64,000 nucleotides of DNA from Sphingomonas faeni (GTDB lineage: Bacteria; Pseudomonadota; Alphaproteobacteria; Sphingomonadales; Sphingomonadaceae), in the NCBI RefSeq assembly GCF_003053745.1, contig NZ_QAYE01000003.1, positions 306,758 through 370,757 of the forward strand, read 5' to 3'. Made by a program: the position numbers and the translations under genes. A model generated the notes under the pieces. The model made no database searches and had not been told where the DNA came from. It saw only the letters and a list, made by a program, of their open reading frames with translations. Each line of letters starts with the position of its first letter. The stretch's first letter is position 1. This document shows positions 17,724-26,383 of the stretch, in pieces.

Positions 17724-19037
17724 TCAGATGCCGGCAGCAGGCGTCTTCGCGACCGCCCCGCGGTGCATGACGAACTCGACATGTTCCAGCCGCGTGACGT
17801 CCTGCAGCGGAGACCCCGCAACGGCGATGATGTCTGCAGTCTTGCCAGGTGCCAGCGTGCCGATGTCGTCGCGCCCGAGCAGGTCTGCGGCGCCCACCGT
17901 GGCGGCGGCGATCGCCTGGGTCGGGGTGAGCCCGTTCCTGACCATCAGCGCGAACTCGGTGGCGTTGTCGCCGTGCTTCGACACGCCGGTATCGGTGCCG
18001 AACGCGACCTTGACCCCCGCGGCATAGGCGCGGCGGTGGCTGGCTGCCATCGCCGCGGCCGCCGCCTCGGCCTTGACGATCGTCGCCGGCGGCAACGCCC
18101 CGCCGCGCGCCTGCGCCAGCGCCGCGACGGGTGCGATCTCGGTCGGCACCAGATAGGCGCCCTTGGTCTTGAACAGCCGGATCGTCTCGTCGTCGAGGAA
18201 CGTGCCGTGCTCTATCGAGTCCACGCCGGCTTCCAGCGCGGCCTTCGTGCCCTCGGCGGCATGGCTGTGCGCGGCGACCTTGCGGCCGAGCGCATGCGCG
18301 GTCTCGATGATCGCGCGCATTTCCTCGGGTGTCATCGCACGGCCGAGGCCACCACTGACGTTCGACAGCACGCCGCCGGTCGCCGCGAACTTGATGACGC
18401 GCGCGCCCAGCGCGACCTGCGCCCGCACCGCGCGGCGGCAATCGTCGGGGCCGTCGCACAGGTTCATTTCCTTCGCGTGCACCATGTCCGCGAATTCTTC
18501 CGCCAGCCCGTTGCCGCCGTCGCCGTGGCCGCCCGTCACCGAGATCATCTCGCCGGCGTTGGTGATGCTCGGCCCTTCGACGGTGCCGGCATCGATCGCA
18601 TCGCGCAGTGCCCGGATACCGCGCGGGTCGCCGCCCAGGTCGCGAACCGAGGTGAAGCCTGCCGCCAGCGTCGTGTGCGCATTGGCGACCGCGGTCATCT
18701 CGTCGTCGAACCGGTCGCGATTGAGCGCTTCCAGCCGCGCGCGCATCGGATCGCCGCCGATGCCCCAGAGATGGACGTGCATGTCGACCATCCCGGGCAG
18801 TACGAACGCGGTACGCAGGTCGATCAGCTTCGCCCCCTGTTCCGGCGCGACGAAGCCATCGCGCAGTTCGACGATCTTCCCGTCGCGGACGATGATCGTG
18901 GTGTTGCCGCGCGGCGTCTGGCCGGGCCGGTCGAGCACCGTGCCCGCCTGGATATAGGTCGTGGTCGATGGCTTGCCCTGCGCCAATACCGGTGCCGCGA
19001 CGATTGCCGTCAGCCCGATCATCCATGCCTTGATCAT
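17724..19037 (-). CDS. Secreted metal-dependent amidohydrolase
   Basis: 437 residues with a signal peptide (MIKAWMIGLTAIVAAPVLAQ). It belongs to the imidazolonepropionase/Xaa-Pro dipeptidase-like amidohydrolases: GMVDMHVHLWG gives the first two metal His, VAAHSHAAEG the third and fourth, SIEHGTF another, and VAFGTDTG the final Asp. In the middle GHGDGGNGLAEEFAD is typical of the secreted prolidase-like group. The product likely hydrolyses dipeptides or cyclic amides in the periplasm. AAAGGGGGA lies about nine bases before the ATG. Convergent with the ArsB-like gene, divergent from paoA. Confidence 0.9.
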   Translation of the reverse strand: MIKAWMIGLTAIVAAPVLAQGKPSTTTYIQAGTVLDRPGQTPRGNTTIIVRDGKIVELRDGFVAPEQGAKLIDLRTAFVLPGMVDMHVHLWGIGGDPMRARLEALNRDRFDDEMTAVANAHTTLAAGFTSVRDLGGDPRGIRALRDAIDAGTVEGPSITNAGEMISVTGGHGDGGNGLAEEFADMVHAKEMNLCDGPDDCRRAVRAQVALGARVIKFAATGGVLSNVSGGLGRAMTPEEMRAIIETAHALGRKVAAHSHAAEGTKAALEAGVDSIEHGTFLDDETIRLFKTKGAYLVPTEIAPVAALAQARGGALPPATIVKAEAAAAAMAASHRRAYAAGVKVAFGTDTGVSKHGDNATEFALMVRNGLTPTQAIAAATVGAADLLGRDDIGTLAPGKTADIIAVAGSPLQDVTRLEHVEFVMHRGAVAKTPAAGI

Positions 19038-19224
19038 CACATAGTCCCCCTTTGATACGTGATGCTCGCCGATGCGCGACGCGGCGGCAAGAGGGCATCG
19101 ATCTATCTTCACGATCGCACCGCCAGACGCTTGGCAGACCCCGCTGGGAGCGACTATACCGCTCGGTACTGAAATACGGACTCGGCGGATGCAACGACAC
19201 CGTCGGCTCAACAGGAGAGTGGCG

Positions 19225-19731
19225 ATGTCGATACTTATCAACGGGTCAGCGGTTGCGCTGCCCGACGATCCCCGTGTCTCACTGCTCGATCTGTTGCGCG
19301 AAGGGCTGCATCTGGCTGGTACCAAGAAGGGGTGTAATCAGGGCGCGTGCGGCGCCTGCACCGTTCTCGTCGATGGCGAGCGGATCGTGTCCTGCCTCGC
19401 GCTCGCGGTGCAGTATGACGGGCGCCAGGTAACGACGATCGAAGGCTTGGCCGAGGGCGACGCGCTGCACCCGTTGCAGCAGGCGTTCATCGATCACGAT
19501 GGCTTCCAGTGCGGCTATTGTACGCCGGGCCAGATCTGTTCGGCGATCGGCATGGCGGCGGAGGCGAAGCGCGGTGTGCCGAGCCATGTCAGCGCCGATC
19601 TCACCGCCGACGTGACGCTGACCCGCGAGGAATTGCAGGAGCGGATGAGCGGCAATCTGTGCCGCTGCGGTGCGCATAACGGGATCATCGACGCGATCCG
19701 CGAAACCGTGGCAGCGGAGATGGCGGCATGA
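19225..19731 (+). CDS. paoA: Molybdenum hydroxylase 2Fe-2S subunit (aldehyde/isoquinoline oxidoreductase type)
   Basis: 168 residues, small subunit of a three-subunit xanthine-dehydrogenase-family enzyme. It binds two 2Fe-2S clusters: the plant ferredoxin-like site GCNQGACGACTV and the four-helix site QCGYCTPGQ plus NLCRCGAH. It hands electrons from the molybdenum site to FAD. Start at the ATG 19225 with AGGAGAG upstream. Unlike E. coli PaoA there is no Tat signal here, so this version is predicted cytoplasmic. The next gene overlaps by four bases (ATGA), showing translational coupling. Symbol is by similarity of subunit layout. Confidence 0.92.
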   Translation: MSILINGSAVALPDDPRVSLLDLLREGLHLAGTKKGCNQGACGACTVLVDGERIVSCLALAVQYDGRQVTTIEGLAEGDALHPLQQAFIDHDGFQCGYCTPGQICSAIGMAAEAKRGVPSHVSADLTADVTLTREELQERMSGNLCRCGAHNGIIDAIRETVAAEMAA

Positions 19732-20714
19732 CCCCCTTCACCTATGCACGGGCCGAAGACGCGGCCGACGCGCTCCGGCTCGGGCAGGCGAATGCGATGG
19801 CCTATCTCGGCGGCGGCACCAACCTGGTCGACCTGATCCGCGAGACGGTCGCTAGGCCAAGTGCGCTGGTCGACGTAACCGGGCTGTCGACCGAGATCGA
19901 GGAGACCGAGAGTGGCGGGCTGATGATCGGCGCGGCGGTCCGCAACACCGCGCTGGCCGAGCATCTGGCGGTGCGGACGCGCTATCCGGTACTGTCGCGC
20001 GCGATCCTGGCGGGAGCGTCGGCGCAAATCCGGAACATGGCGACGGTCGGCGGCAATCTGCTCCAGCGAACCCGGTGCACCTATTTCTACGACACCGACG
20101 GATCGCGCTGCAACAAGCGTGCGCCGGGGTCGGGCTGCGACGCAATCGAGGGGTTTACGCGAGGACACGCCATCCTCGGTGCGTCGTCGGCGTGCGTCGC
20201 GACGCATCCGTCGGACATGTGCGTGGCGCTCGCCGCACTCGATGCGGTCGTGCATCTGCACGGGCGGGGCGGGGCACGCACCTTGCCGTTCACCGATCTT
20301 CACCGCCTGCCGGGCGAGCATCCGGAGTTCGATACCGTGCTCGAGCCGGGCGAACTCATCACCGCGATCGAACTGCCGCCGCTGAGTTTCGCGACCAACT
20401 CGACCTATCGCAAGGTGCGCGACCGGGCGAGCTACGCCTTCGCGCTGGTCTCGATCGCAGCCGCGCTGGAGATCGAGGACGGCATCATCAAGGACGTGCG
20501 GATCGCGCTCGGCGGGGTCGCGCACAGGCCGTGGCGCGCGTCGAAGGCGGAGGCGGTCTTGCGGGGCGGTCCGGCGACCGAGGAGGCGTTCCTCGCCGCT
20601 GCCGTCGCCGAGATGGCGGACGCCGTGCCGCTGCGCGACAACGGTTTCAAGATCGCACTGACCAAGCGGACCCTCGTCGCCGTGCTCGGCGACCTTGCCG
20701 GAGCAGCAGCATGA
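19728..20714 (+). CDS. paoB: Molybdenum hydroxylase FAD subunit with extra 4Fe-4S site
   Basis: 328 residues. FAD-binding PCMH-type domain with YLGGGTNLVDLIR and the ATVGGNLLQ-type loop (here MATVGGNLLQRTRC). Inside it is the cysteine-rich insertion RTRCTYFYDTDGSRCNKR followed by GSGCDA, which in PaoB and 4-hydroxybenzoyl-CoA reductase beta subunits binds an additional 4Fe-4S cluster. The C-terminal CO-dehydrogenase flavoprotein domain follows (YRKVRDRASYAFALVSIAAA). It overlaps paoA and paoC by four bases on each side, so the three subunits are made in a fixed ratio. Confidence 0.92.
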   Translation: MTPFTYARAEDAADALRLGQANAMAYLGGGTNLVDLIRETVARPSALVDVTGLSTEIEETESGGLMIGAAVRNTALAEHLAVRTRYPVLSRAILAGASAQIRNMATVGGNLLQRTRCTYFYDTDGSRCNKRAPGSGCDAIEGFTRGHAILGASSACVATHPSDMCVALAALDAVVHLHGRGGARTLPFTDLHRLPGEHPEFDTVLEPGELITAIELPPLSFATNSTYRKVRDRASYAFALVSIAAALEIEDGIIKDVRIALGGVAHRPWRASKAEAVLRGGPATEEAFLAAAVAEMADAVPLRDNGFKIALTKRTLVAVLGDLAGAAA

Positions 20715-23047
20715 GCATCGTCGATACGGTCAAGGAAACCGCGCAAGGCCTGGTCCAGGGCGCGATGAGCAAGCTCGTGCCGCTCGCCCCCGACAGCTGG
20801 GTTCCGGGAGGCGTGCCCGATCCGCTGATCCGCCAGCAGCACGGGCTGATTGGTACGTCGGTCTCGCGGCTCGATGGTCCGCTAAAGGTGCGCGGCGCGG
20901 CGACCTTTGCGGCCGAGTTTCCGCTGGAGGGCATGGTCTACGCCGCGCTCGCCTATGCGACGATCCCGCGCGGGCGGATCGCGGCGATCGATACGGCGGC
21001 CGCCGAGGCTGCGCCGGGCGTCGTGGCGGTGATGACTCACCTGAACGCGCCCCGGATGAACCCGCCGGCGGTGTTCGGCTCTTCGCCCACCGCGGCGGGG
21101 CCTGCCGACCTGCCGGTCATGCAGGACGACCGCGTTCACTGGAACGGCCAGCCGATCGCGGTCGTGCTCGCCGAGACGCAGGAGCAGGCCGATCACGCCA
21201 AGTCGCTGATCGTCGCGAGCCATGCGGCCGAGCCTTCGACCACATCACTCGCCGCGGCCAAGGCTGAAGGACCCCAGCAGGGCCTGTTCATGGGCCAGCC
21301 GTTGCTCAACCAGATCGGCGATGCGGATGCGATGCTGGCAGCGGCGCCGCACAAGGTCGATCACGTCTATCGCACGCCGCGCCATAATCACAACGCGATC
21401 GAGCCGCATGCCGCGACGATCGCGTGGGTCGGCGACGAATTGGTCGTCCACGACGCGACGCAGCTCGTCACCGCAGAGGCGCAGACGATCGCCGACGTGT
21501 TCGACCTGAAGGCGGCGCAGGTCCGCGTCACCTCGCCATTCGTCGGCGGCGGGTTCGGTGGCAAATGCCTGTGGGATCACCAGATCCTCGGCGCCGCGGC
21601 TGCCAAGCTCGCTGGGCGTCCGGTCCGGATCGCACTGTCGCGCGAGGGCGTGTACCGCGTCGTCGGTGGCCGTACGCTGACCGAACAGCGGGTCGCGATC
21701 GGTGCGGACGCGGACGGCCGCTTCAAGGCGCTGGTCCACACCGGCATCGCCGCGATGACGCCGCACAACAACATGCCCGAACCGTTCATCCTCGGCACGC
21801 GCGGCGGCTACGCGGCGGACAGCTTCAAGCTGTCGGTCGAGACGGTCACGATGAACATGCTCGCCAACACCTTCATGCGCGCGCCCGGCGAGGCGGTCGG
21901 CACGTTCGCGCTGGAATCGGCGATCGACGAGCTGGCGGTCGAACTCGACATGGATCCGATCGCGCTGCGCATCCGCAACGAGCCGGACAAGGATCCGACC
22001 ACGGGCTTGCCATTCTCGTCACGCCACATCGTCGAGGCTTGGCGCAGCGGCGCGGAGCGGTTCGGCTGGAACGACCGGACCGCCGAGCCGGGAACACGTC
22101 GCGACGGCGAGTGGCTGATCGGCATGGGCTGCGCGACTGGGACCTATCCTTATTACCGGATGCCGGGCGCCGCCGCACGCATCACGCTGCGCCGTGACGG
22201 GCATGCCCTTGTCGAGATCGCCGCGCATGAGATGGGCATGGGGACGTCGACGACGACCGCGATGGTCGCCGCCGATCGCCTCGGACTCCCGCTCGAACGC
22301 GTCTCGGTCGGCTATGGCGATTCGATCATCCCCGGCGCGATTCTGGCCGGTGGGTCGCAGCAGACCGCGGCGATCGGCGCTGCGGTGATCGCCGCACACC
22401 ATGCGCTGGTCGCCGAACTGCTGAAACTCGCGGGCAATGATTCGCCGCTCGCAGGCCTGTCGCTCGACGAGGTCGGCAGCGAGGATGGCGGACTGGCCAA
22501 GCTCGACGATCCGTTGCGACGCGAAAGCTATGTCTCGATCCTCGATCGGGCGCAGCGCGAGAGCGTCGTCGTCAGCGAAGAGGCGTCGCAGCCGCTCGAA
22601 CTGATGCACTGGTCGATGCATTCGCACAGCGCGCTGTTCTGCGAGGTGCGCGTCAACGCGGTCACCGGCGAGACGCGCGTCAGCCGCTTCCTGGGCGCAT
22701 TCGATTGCGGTCGCATCCTCAACCCCAAGACCGCGCGCAGCCAGTTCCGCGGCGGGATCGTCATGGGCCTTGGCATGGCGCTGATGGAGGAGACGCAGTT
22801 CGACGAGCGCAACGGTCGCATCATGAACCCGAGCCTCGCCGAATATCAAGTGCCCGTGCACCTCGACGTCCCCGAGATCGACGTGATCTGGACCGACATC
22901 GCCGACCCGCACACGCCGATGGGCGCGCACGGCGTGGGCGAGATCGGCATCACCGGCGTCGCCGCAGCGGTGGCGAACGCGATCTACAACGCCACGGGCA
23001 AGCGCGTGCGCGACCTGCCGATCACGCTGGACAAGGTGCTGATCTGA
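20711..23047 (+). CDS. paoC: Molybdenum hydroxylase large (molybdopterin cytosine dinucleotide) subunit
   Basis: 778 residues, the catalytic subunit that hydroxylates aldehydes or N-heterocycles with water as oxygen donor. Seen are the a/b hammerhead start (GLIGTSVSRLDGPLKVRGAA), the Moco-binding GGGFGGKCLWDHQ loop, MRAPGEAVGTFALE, GGSQQTAAIG, and the catalytic Glu in HGVGEIGITG near the C-terminus. Start is the ATG at 20711, overlapping the paoB stop; a longer upstream open frame is only an overlap with paoB. No xdhC/paoD maturation factor follows, so cofactor insertion must rely on a gene elsewhere. Substrate is not deducible. Confidence 0.93.
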   Translation: MSIVDTVKETAQGLVQGAMSKLVPLAPDSWVPGGVPDPLIRQQHGLIGTSVSRLDGPLKVRGAATFAAEFPLEGMVYAALAYATIPRGRIAAIDTAAAEAAPGVVAVMTHLNAPRMNPPAVFGSSPTAAGPADLPVMQDDRVHWNGQPIAVVLAETQEQADHAKSLIVASHAAEPSTTSLAAAKAEGPQQGLFMGQPLLNQIGDADAMLAAAPHKVDHVYRTPRHNHNAIEPHAATIAWVGDELVVHDATQLVTAEAQTIADVFDLKAAQVRVTSPFVGGGFGGKCLWDHQILGAAAAKLAGRPVRIALSREGVYRVVGGRTLTEQRVAIGADADGRFKALVHTGIAAMTPHNNMPEPFILGTRGGYAADSFKLSVETVTMNMLANTFMRAPGEAVGTFALESAIDELAVELDMDPIALRIRNEPDKDPTTGLPFSSRHIVEAWRSGAERFGWNDRTAEPGTRRDGEWLIGMGCATGTYPYYRMPGAAARITLRRDGHALVEIAAHEMGMGTSTTTAMVAADRLGLPLERVSVGYGDSIIPGAILAGGSQQTAAIGAAVIAAHHALVAELLKLAGNDSPLAGLSLDEVGSEDGGLAKLDDPLRRESYVSILDRAQRESVVVSEEASQPLELMHWSMHSHSALFCEVRVNAVTGETRVSRFLGAFDCGRILNPKTARSQFRGGIVMGLGMALMEETQFDERNGRIMNPSLAEYQVPVHLDVPEIDVIWTDIADPHTPMGAHGVGEIGITGVAAAVANAIYNATGKRVRDLPITLDKVLI

Positions 23048-23125
23048 TCGGAGAGCGTGACCGGTCGGTTCCGCGCGGCCTTTACATGAGGCGACGGGTT
23101 AGCCGGTCAGGCAGGGAATTGCGCG

Positions 23126-24265
23126 ATGGCCTTTCGTTTCTTCTCTACGGTCGGCCTCGGTCTGCTGGCTTTCGCGATGCCCATTGCCATCTCGGCGAAG
23201 GGAGCGCCGAGCAAGCGACTCGTTCTGATCGATGACGACGTCGTCGGTCTGAACGGCGCGCCCGCGCTGCTCCTTCAGGCACCGGGCGTCGAGGTGCTGG
23301 GGATCACCACGACCAGTGGTTCGGTCTGGCGCGATACCGCCACGGCCTATGCGCTGCGGACCGTCGAGATCCTAGGGCGCACCGACGTACCGGTGGTGCC
23401 GGGCGCGACCTATCCGCTGGTGAACAGCGAGGCGGCGACCAAGCGGTGGGAAGGGCTGTACGGTCGGCTCGAGTTCAAGGGGCCGTGGACGGAGCCCGCG
23501 TCCGCCGGCTCGGGCCAGTCCACCTCCGGGACGCCGTCGCCTTCGGTCGTGCCCAGCCTGCCGATCGGCGATCCCGTTACCAAGCCGTCCACCGAGATCG
23601 CCGCCGCGTTCCTCGTCCGGATGGTCCGCGCGCACCCGCACCAGATCACGCTGTTCGCCACCGGCCCGATGACCAACATCGCGATCGCGCAAAGCCTCGA
23701 CCCGAGCTTTGCCGCGAACGTGAAGGAACTCGTCTACATGGGCGGCAGCCTCAATCCGCAACAGTCGCTCGACACGCCGGCAGCTGCAGAGTTTGCGCGC
23801 GAATTCGTCAACACGCCGCGCCGCGAGTTCAACATCCGCTGGGATCCCGAAGCCGCACGGATCATGGCGCACGGCGCGTGGCCGAAGGTGACGATGGTCC
23901 CGATTGATCCGTCGACGGGCACGCAGTGGACGCGCGGCTTCCTCGACAGCCTCAAGCCAGCCCACACGGCGCTCACCGACACACTTCAGACCGGGCTCGA
24001 ACCGGGGTTTCCGATGTGGGACGAGATTGCGGCGATGGTCTGGCTGGAGCCCGCCATCGTCACACGCGCCGAGACGCTCTACATCGATTTCGACACCAGC
24101 CAGACGGCCGGATATGGCGATACCCTGTCGTGGCACGACGCATACCGCCCACATCTCGGCGAACGCGCGCAGACGGTCGTCTTTCGTGTCGACCGCGATA
24201 AGATGGAGGCGGCAATGCGCGCGCTCTACACAAGACCTCTGAAGCGTGAACCGTCATCGCGGTAG
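23126..24265 (+). CDS. Nucleoside hydrolase-fold secreted protein with degenerate metal site
   Basis: 379 residues with a signal peptide (FFSTVGLGLLAFAMPIAISA). The fold of inosine-uridine nucleoside hydrolases is recognised from VLGITTTSGSVWRDTATAYALR, ITLFATGPMTNIAIAQSL, ELVYMGGSL, and the C-terminal MWDEIAAMVWLEP with the late Asp. The N-terminal Ca2+ motif, normally DxDxGxDDAxA, reads IDDDVVGLNGAPALLL: the paired Asp are replaced by Asn-Gly. Catalysis as a ribohydrolase is therefore doubtful, or the metal site is rearranged. An insertion rich in Ser/Gly/Pro (GSGQSTSGTPSPS) sits near residue 130. Follows paoC by 78 bases but with its own AGGGAA ribosome site. Confidence 0.85.
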   Translation: MAFRFFSTVGLGLLAFAMPIAISAKGAPSKRLVLIDDDVVGLNGAPALLLQAPGVEVLGITTTSGSVWRDTATAYALRTVEILGRTDVPVVPGATYPLVNSEAATKRWEGLYGRLEFKGPWTEPASAGSGQSTSGTPSPSVVPSLPIGDPVTKPSTEIAAAFLVRMVRAHPHQITLFATGPMTNIAIAQSLDPSFAANVKELVYMGGSLNPQQSLDTPAAAEFAREFVNTPRREFNIRWDPEAARIMAHGAWPKVTMVPIDPSTGTQWTRGFLDSLKPAHTALTDTLQTGLEPGFPMWDEIAAMVWLEPAIVTRAETLYIDFDTSQTAGYGDTLSWHDAYRPHLGERAQTVVFRVDRDKMEAAMRALYTRPLKREPSSR

Positions 24266-24361
24266 CGACGTCGACCCGACGAGGACATTCGCCCCCAAGG
24301 AGTCCCCCGGACGGAACATACGCAACTATCGACGCCTACGTCAGAAATCCGCGTGCAGTAC

Positions 24362-24925
24362 TCACTCTTGGGACGCCCGCCACCGACGCACGGCTTCCTC
24401 ATACGCCTGCTTTTGCCCCCTCAGCGCGTTTTCCGCAGCCTCGATGCTGGAGGAGCGAGCCTGCTCCAAAGCGCGACGATCCCGCGCAAGCGCCGCCTCG
24501 CGTTCGACGAGATCTTTCTTCTTCCGGTCAAAGTCTGCTTGTAACGACGTCAAAGCGTCCTCAGCCGCATCAAGCTCGTCGCGTTTCGGCCTTGGCTTGG
24601 GTTTGGGTTTAGCCTGAGGTTTCGCGGTAGGTTTAGGATCGGCATCCGCATCGGTATCGCGCGACGCGGCAGGCGCCCGCTGTTCGGGCAGTGCCGCAAT
24701 CTGTTCCGCGGTCGTCCCACGCGAGTGCTTCACGACCGTGCCAGGGGAGGCCAGCGGTTCCGCCATCAACGCCGGATCCGTGACTTGCTCGGCAATGCCC
24801 CGCGCGAACAAGTCGCGGTCACTACCCCACGCCGCCAGTGCCGCCTTCTGGCTCGGCGCAGCGACATACGCATCGTAGAAACCCGCTACGGTCCGGTACA
24901 CCTTCAGCTTTTGGACACGCGCCAT
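24362..24925 (-). CDS. Hypothetical coiled-coil protein
   Basis: 187 residues from the ATG at 24925. The N-terminal half (VQKLKVYRTVAGFYDAYVAA, then SQKAALAAWGSDRDLFARGI) is a short alpha/beta region seen in many Sphingomonas proteins annotated only as hypothetical. A Lys/Pro repeat hinge (KPTAKPQAKPKPKPRPKRDE) leads to a strongly charged coiled coil to the end (LQADFDRKKKDLVEREAAL, then DRRALEQARSS). No signal peptide or membrane helix. An upstream in-frame extension exists but lacks a ribosome site. It lies just downstream of tRNA-Lys. Function not known. Confidence 0.7.
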   Translation of the reverse strand: MARVQKLKVYRTVAGFYDAYVAAPSQKAALAAWGSDRDLFARGIAEQVTDPALMAEPLASPGTVVKHSRGTTAEQIAALPEQRAPAASRDTDADADPKPTAKPQAKPKPKPRPKRDELDAAEDALTSLQADFDRKKKDLVEREAALARDRRALEQARSSSIEAAENALRGQKQAYEEAVRRWRASQE

Positions 24926-25024
24926 GCCGACCGATAGCGCGAGGCGCCGCTCTGCGAAAGTTGCCTGATGCAGGTCACTCGCCGATGCGGCCAATCGGTG
25001 CCGGTATCTAACGCTGTAAGAGAA

Positions 25025-25100
<76 letters not shown>

Positions 25101-25257
25101 ATTCCGGGGCGGTTTTGAGCGGCGCCCTGGTGTGGCGCCCCGCTGCTGGAGGCGCGCTGTTAGCAGACTCATCGGGACCCGCAACCCCCTTTTCGTCGAT
25201 CGGAGTCCGTTTTCGTCGATCGCGCCGCTTTTTCGCGAAATAAGTCGGTTTTTCGCC

Positions 25258-26364
25258 CTACCAGCCGACCGTCTTGCGGTTCTGGCGGTCGATCGACATC
25301 AAAATGCCGAGGCACAGCAGCACGGTCATCTGCGCCGAACTGCCGAAGCTCACCAGCGGCAACGGGATGCCGACCACGGGGGCGAGGCCCATCACCATCA
25401 TCAGGTTGATCGCGACGTAGAAGAAGATCGTCGTCGACAGCCCGGCGGCGGTCAGCCGGCCGAAGCGGGTCTGCGCGCGCTGGCCGACCTCGATCCCCCA
25501 GCGGATCACCAGCAGGAAGGCGAGGATCAGCAGGCAGCCGCCGACCAGGCCCCATTCCTCCGCCATCGTCGCGAAGACGAAATCGGTATGGCCTTCGGGA
25601 AGGTAGTCGAGGTGGCTCTGCGTGCCCTGGAGGAAGCCCTTGCCCCAGATCCCGCCCGAGCCGATCGCGATCTTCGACTGGCTGATGTGATAGCCGGTGC
25701 CGAGCGGGTCGCTCTCGGGGTCGAGGAAGATGAGGATGCGGTTGCGCTGGTAATCGTGCAACGCGAAGTTGATCGCGAGCGGGATCGCCACTGCGGCGGT
25801 GATCGCGCCGCCGACGAACAGACGTAGCGGGATCCCCGCGAGGAACATCACCGTCGCGCCGCCCGCGCAGATCATCAACGCGGTGCCGAGATCGGGCTGC
25901 TTCATGACGATCGCAGCCGGGACGCCGATCAGTAGCGCCGCGGGCCATACCGCGCTGAACCGTCGCGTCTCGCCAGGCGGAAGCATGTCGTAGAATTTCG
26001 CGCAGGCGAGCACGATCGCGGGCTTCATGAACTCGGACGGTTGCAGGCGGATAAAGCCGAGGTCGAGCCAGCGCTGCGACCCGCCCGAGACCTTGCCGAG
26101 GATCTCGACCGCGACCAGCGACACGACGATCAGCGCATAGGCCGGCAGCGAGCCCGCCTTCCACGTCCGCTCGGGGACGTAGGACAAGGCGATCGCACCG
26201 GCGAGCAGGACGAAGAAGCGGATGCCCTGCGACAGCGCCCAGGGCTTGAGCGAGCCGCCGGCCGCGGAATACAGCACCACCTGGCCGAAACAGCCGATCG
26301 CGACCACCAGCAGGAGGACGCGCCACGGCAGCTTTGCGAGCGGTTCGGGGACGATACGGTTCAT
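25258..26364 (-). CDS. rodA: Rod-shape peptidoglycan glycosyltransferase RodA
   Basis: 368-residue SEDS-family membrane enzyme that polymerises lipid II during cell elongation with PBP2. About ten membrane helices; the family motifs KQPDLGTALMI (containing the catalytic Asp), the large extracytoplasmic loop with GSGGIWGKGFLQGTQSHLDY and LPEGHTDFVFA, and the C-terminal LPLVSFGSSAQMTVLLCLGI are all present. The start at 26364 follows the mrdA stop by 19 bases. Last gene of the minus-strand mreB-mreC-mreD-mrdA-rodA set. Confidence 0.97.
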   Translation of the reverse strand: MNRIVPEPLAKLPWRVLLLVVAIGCFGQVVLYSAAGGSLKPWALSQGIRFFVLLAGAIALSYVPERTWKAGSLPAYALIVVSLVAVEILGKVSGGSQRWLDLGFIRLQPSEFMKPAIVLACAKFYDMLPPGETRRFSAVWPAALLIGVPAAIVMKQPDLGTALMICAGGATVMFLAGIPLRLFVGGAITAAVAIPLAINFALHDYQRNRILIFLDPESDPLGTGYHISQSKIAIGSGGIWGKGFLQGTQSHLDYLPEGHTDFVFATMAEEWGLVGGCLLILAFLLVIRWGIEVGQRAQTRFGRLTAAGLSTTIFFYVAINLMMVMGLAPVVGIPLPLVSFGSSAQMTVLLCLGILMSIDRQNRKTVGW

Positions 26365-26383
26365 CGCTGACGCTCGGTACGGT

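Noticed and set aside
16825..19200. Long minus-strand frame across the ArsB-like and amidohydrolase genes
   Set aside because: Low-complexity Arg-rich shadow of two well supported genes.
20075..20710. Extension of paoC upstream
   Set aside because: Overlaps paoB in another frame; the ATGA overlap at 20711 gives the true start.
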